A stretch of DNA of 34,781 bases, taken from assembly GCA_035306605.1 (NCBI GenBank), contig DATGNR010000086.1; one strand, written 5' to 3'. The notes below the pieces were generated by a model. The model worked only from the letters and a program-made list of their open reading frames with translations. It was not told the DNA's origin and ran no database searches. Source of the stretch: Xanthomarina sp035306605. GTDB taxonomy: Bacteria > Bacteroidota > Bacteroidia > Flavobacteriales > Flavobacteriaceae. Shown here in pieces: positions 31,750-34,781 of this stretch. Position 1 is the first letter of the stretch. Every line of letters starts with the position of its first letter. The position numbers and the translations under genes were made by a program.

Positions 31750-34602
31750 TTATTTACTTAAATACATTTTACGTCTTGCGTATAAGTTGTAAAACTCATC
31801 ATCCTTTAAACTATCTATAAACAATATACTTTCTCCTGTACTTTTCATTTCCGGTCCTAATTGTTTATTCACATTATGGAATTTGTCAAAAGAGAAAACT
31901 GGTTGCTTAATTGCAAATCCTTTTAACTGAGGATTGAAGTTAAAGTCAGTTACCTTATTTGCACCTAACATAACTTTAGTTGCGTAATTCACATAAGGTT
32001 CACCATAAGCCTTAGAGATAAATGGTACAGTTCTAGACGCTCTTGGATTAGCTTCAATGATGTACACTATATCATCCTTAATTGCAAACTGAATATTAAT
32101 TAAACCAACTGTTTTTAATGCTAAAGCAATTTTCTTAGTATGATCTTTAATTTGTTGCATTACAAACTCTCCTATATTAAAAGGAGGTAAAGTGGCATTA
32201 CTATCGCCCGAGTGAATTCCACAAGGTTCTATATGTTCCATAATACCAATGATGTATACATTTTCTCCATCGCAAATAGCATCGGCTTCTGCTTCAATGG
32301 CTCCATCAAGATAATGATCTAATAACAATTGATTACCTGGCATTTGTCTTAATAAATCAACAACATGCTCTTCTAAATCCTGTTTATTAATTACAATTTT
32401 CATTCCTTGACCACCTAAAACGTATGATGGACGAACCAAAATTGGGAAGTCTAATACATCTGCAATCGCAGCAGCTTCATCCGCAGTTGTTGCAATATCA
32501 AATTGTGGGTAAGGAATGTTGTTTTCTTTAAGTAAGTTCGAAAACAGACCTCTATCTTCTGCTAAATCTAAAGATTGATATGTAGTACCAATAATTTTAA
32601 TTCCGTATCTATCTAGTTTTTCAGCAAGCTTTAAGGCTGTTTGTCCACCAAGTTGTACAATAACGCCTTCAGGTTTTTCGTGTTTAATTATATCGTAAAT
32701 GTGTTCCCAAAAAACTGGTTCAAAATACAACTTATCTGCCGTATCAAAATCAGTTGAAACCGTTTCTGGATTACAGTTAATCATTATAGTTTCATAACCA
32801 CATTCTGCAGCCGCTAAAACCCCATGAACACAACAATAATCGAATTCTATTCCTTGCCCAATTCTATTTGGACCAGATCCTAAAACAATGATTTTTTTCT
32901 TGTCAGAAACAACACTTTCATTATCTGAATAGCGCTTTCCATCTGCCGTTTCCATTTCATTTTCGAAGGTAGAATAGTAATACGGTGTTTCTGCTTTAAA
33001 TTCTGCAGCACAAGTGTCAACTAGTTTATATACACGATTAATTCCTAGCTCCTCTCGTTTATTATAAACCTGGCTTTCTAAGCAATTTAACATATGAGCA
33101 ATCTGTCTGTCTCCGTAACCTTTTTGTTTGGCTTCAAGCAGTAAATCACGATCTAATGTATCTATAGTATACTTTGAGATTTCTTTTTCTAGGTAATGAA
33201 GTTCTTCATATTGTTTTAAGAACCACATATCTATTTTTGTGATTTCATGAATCCTGCTTAATGGAATTCCCATTTGAATAGCATCGTAAATCACAAACAC
33301 ACGATCCCAACTAGCATGAGTTAACTTGCTAATTATTTGATCGTAATTTTTATATCCTTTTCCATCAGCACCAAGTCCATTTCGTTTAATTTCGAGAGAC
33401 TGTGTGGCTTTATGAAGCGCTTCTTGGAACGAACGTCCAATTCCCATAACCTCTCCTACAGATTTCATTTGAAGCCCTAAGGTTCTATCACTTCCTTCAA
33501 ATTTATCAAAATTCCAACGTGGGATTTTAACAATTACGTAATCTAAACTAGGCTCAAATAATGCTGATGTTGATTTTGTAATTTGGTTGTCTAATTCATC
33601 CAAATTATAACCAATTGCTAATTTTGCAGCAATTTTAGCAATTGGGTAACCAGAAGCTTTTGAAGCTAATGCCGAAGAACGGGAAACTCTTGGATTAATT
33701 TCAATAGCAATAATATTTTCTTCATCGTCCGGGCTAACTGCAAACTGCACATTACATCCTCCTGCAAAATCTCCAATACTACGCATCATATGGATAGCCA
33801 TATCACGCATTCTTTGGAAAGTTTTATCGCTTAAGGTCATGGCTGGTGCAACGGTAATCGAATCACCAGTATGGATACCCATAGGATCCATATTTTCAAT
33901 GGTACAGATAATTACTACGTTGTCGTTTTTATCTCGAAGCAATTCTAATTCATACTCTTTCCAACCAATAAGCGCCTTATCGATCATAACTTCGTGAATT
34001 GGAGAGATTTCTAATCCACGTGTTAGTAACTCATCAAACTCTTCTTCTTTAAAAACAAAGGAAGCTCCTGCTCCACCTAAAGTGAAAGAAGCTCTAATAA
34101 CTAATGGGAAACCAAATTCCTGTGCTATTTCCTTTCCTTCCAGATAAGAAGTAGCTGTAGCTTGAGGCGCCATTGGAACCCCAATACTAAGCATTAACTC
34201 TCTAAACTTTTCTCTATCTTCAGTAATATTAATAGCATCTATATCTACTCCAATAATATCTACATTAAAGTCCTCCCAAATACCTTTTTCGTCTGCTTCT
34301 ATACATAAGTTTAAAGCAGTTTGTCCACCCATGGTTGGCAAAACGGCATCGATTTGAGGGTGCTCTTTTAATATTTTAACTAAAGACTTGGTAGTAAGCG
34401 GCAACAAGTAAACATGATCAGCCATAGAAGGATCTGTCATGATTGTTGCTGGATTAGAATTAATTAAAATTGTTTCTATTCCATCTTCTCTTAAAGATCG
34501 TAAGGCTTGGGTTCCAGAGTAATCAAATTCACAAGCTTGGCCAATCACTATTGGTCCTGAGCCAATAATTAATACAGACTTAAGGTTTGGATTTTTAGGC
34601 AT
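31750..34602 (-). CDS. carB: Carbamoyl-phosphate synthase large subunit
   Basis: The 950-residue protein makes carbamoyl phosphate from bicarbonate, ATP and ammonia supplied by the small subunit, for pyrimidine and arginine synthesis. It has the two homologous halves of CarB: an N-terminal pre-ATP-grasp start (SVLIIGSGPIVIGQACEFDY) with ATP-grasp 1 (about 130-340), a helical oligomerization domain (about 400-550), and a second start (KIIVLGSGPNRIGQGIEFDY) with ATP-grasp 2 (about 680-870). It ends about 25 residues after the motif LGPEMKSTGE, so the C-terminal MGS-like allosteric domain of E. coli CarB (1073 residues) is missing. The small-subunit gene carA is not in the window. A -7 promoter box lies 34 bases upstream. 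Confidence 0.95.
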   Translation of the reverse strand: MPKNPNLKSVLIIGSGPIVIGQACEFDYSGTQALRSLREDGIETILINSNPATIMTDPSMADHVYLLPLTTKSLVKILKEHPQIDAVLPTMGGQTALNLCIEADEKGIWEDFNVDIIGVDIDAINITEDREKFRELMLSIGVPMAPQATATSYLEGKEIAQEFGFPLVIRASFTLGGAGASFVFKEEEFDELLTRGLEISPIHEVMIDKALIGWKEYELELLRDKNDNVVIICTIENMDPMGIHTGDSITVAPAMTLSDKTFQRMRDMAIHMMRSIGDFAGGCNVQFAVSPDDEENIIAIEINPRVSRSSALASKASGYPIAKIAAKLAIGYNLDELDNQITKSTSALFEPSLDYVIVKIPRWNFDKFEGSDRTLGLQMKSVGEVMGIGRSFQEALHKATQSLEIKRNGLGADGKGYKNYDQIISKLTHASWDRVFVIYDAIQMGIPLSRIHEITKIDMWFLKQYEELHYLEKEISKYTIDTLDRDLLLEAKQKGYGDRQIAHMLNCLESQVYNKREELGINRVYKLVDTCAAEFKAETPYYYSTFENEMETADGKRYSDNESVVSDKKKIIVLGSGPNRIGQGIEFDYCCVHGVLAAAECGYETIMINCNPETVSTDFDTADKLYFEPVFWEHIYDIIKHEKPEGVIVQLGGQTALKLAEKLDRYGIKIIGTTYQSLDLAEDRGLFSNLLKENNIPYPQFDIATTADEAAAIADVLDFPILVRPSYVLGGQGMKIVINKQDLEEHVVDLLRQMPGNQLLLDHYLDGAIEAEADAICDGENVYIIGIMEHIEPCGIHSGDSNATLPPFNIGEFVMQQIKDHTKKIALALKTVGLINIQFAIKDDIVYIIEANPRASRTVPFISKAYGEPYVNYATKVMLGANKVTDFNFNPQLKGFAIKQPVFSFDKFHNVNKQLGPEMKSTGESILFIDSLKDDEFYNLYARRKMYLSK

Positions 34603-34635
34603 TTTGGTGGTAATATATTATTATTATAGTGTTTG

Positions 34636-34643
34636 CAAAAATA
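34636..34643 (-). promoter_or_regulatory. -7 promoter box of carB
   Basis: TATTTTTG on the minus strand matches TAnnTTTG and gives a leader of about 25-30 bases. The -33 position falls in the T-run of the rpmH terminator and shows only CTTT. Confidence 0.5.
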
Positions 34644-34658
34644 CTGAATAGTAGATAT

Positions 34659-34691
34659 AAAAAAAGGCGTTACCGTAAAGTAACACCTTTT
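34659..34691 (-). terminator. Terminator of rpmH
   Basis: On the minus strand GGTGTTAC and GTAACGCC pair with one G-T wobble around a six-base loop, followed by seven T. It ends the rpmH transcript just before the carB promoter. Confidence 0.85.
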
Positions 34692-34713
34692 ATATATTAA
34701 CAATTGTTAATCA

Positions 34714-34781
34714 TTATCTTTTATGACTTGGATCAGAAGACACAGATATTTTCTTTCTTCCTTTAGCTCTTCTACGAGCTA
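34714..34781 (-). CDS. rpmH: Ribosomal protein L34 (3' end only)
   Basis: Only the last 21 codons are in the window. They read ARRRAKGRKKISVSSDPSHKR, which is the conserved basic C terminus of bacterial L34 (RRRAKGRKKISVS). L34 is a small protein of the large ribosomal subunit that sits deep in 23S rRNA. The reading frame runs on past the right edge, and a hairpin terminator follows 23 bases after the stop. The protein is on the same strand as carB but separated from it by that terminator. Confidence 0.93.
   Translation of the reverse strand, partial: ARRRAKGRKKISVSSDPSHKR

Overview
The window reads as chromosomal DNA of a marine-type Flavobacteriaceae bacterium (Bacteroidota). The support is strong AT bias, promoters of the Bacteroidota type (TTTG, 19-20 bases, TAnnTTTG), leucine dehydrogenase, a Pur-alpha-like DUF3276 protein, paired DUF4252 genes, a BtuB/BtuG-type B12 uptake pair and a CarB of only 950 residues. 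The genus cannot be fixed by reading alone. There is no phage, insertion sequence, CRISPR array, tRNA or rRNA; this is ordinary core and semi-core genome.

Layout. 1-3.8 kb: 5' end of nusB, leucine dehydrogenase (with a textbook promoter and terminator), an ABC exporter and the DUF3276 protein. 3.85-6.1 kb: minus-strand operon csaA, BASS-family transporter, acyltransferase. 6.2-9.5 kb: a thioredoxin-fold protein, then a secreted protein paired with a membrane TPR adenylate cyclase. 9.5-11.2 kb: minus-strand haem-binding protein and glycosyltransferase. 11.2-13.5 kb: a helical-repeat protein, purB and a small membrane protein. 13.5-17.2 kb: ECF sigma factor, membrane anti-sigma candidate and two DUF4252 proteins on the minus strand, divergent from an S41 peptidase lipoprotein. 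17.3-23.6 kb: vitamin B12 uptake, with a riboswitch-controlled TonB-dependent receptor and surface beta-propeller lipoprotein divergent from binding protein, permease and ATPase. 23.9-27.6 kb: four secreted proteins of unknown function in one operon. 27.9-30.2 kb: rmuC, a small membrane protein and a thioesterase. 30.3-31.7 kb: SatD-like and DUF3307 genes behind three 28-bp-phased repeats. 31.75-34.8 kb: carB and the 3' end of rpmH.

How genes work together. The B12 region makes a full path: capture and outer-membrane transport (BtuG/BtuB), periplasmic binding (BtuF) and inner-membrane import (BtuCD). The sigma block carries a promoter of the ECF type (GTAAC, 16 bases, CGTC) in front of its own operon, suggesting autoregulation. 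The four-protein secreted operon at 23.9-27.6 kb is the best candidate for an undescribed system; its members look like envelope proteins and nothing in them names an enzyme. The phased repeats in front of satD are the best candidate for an undescribed regulatory site.
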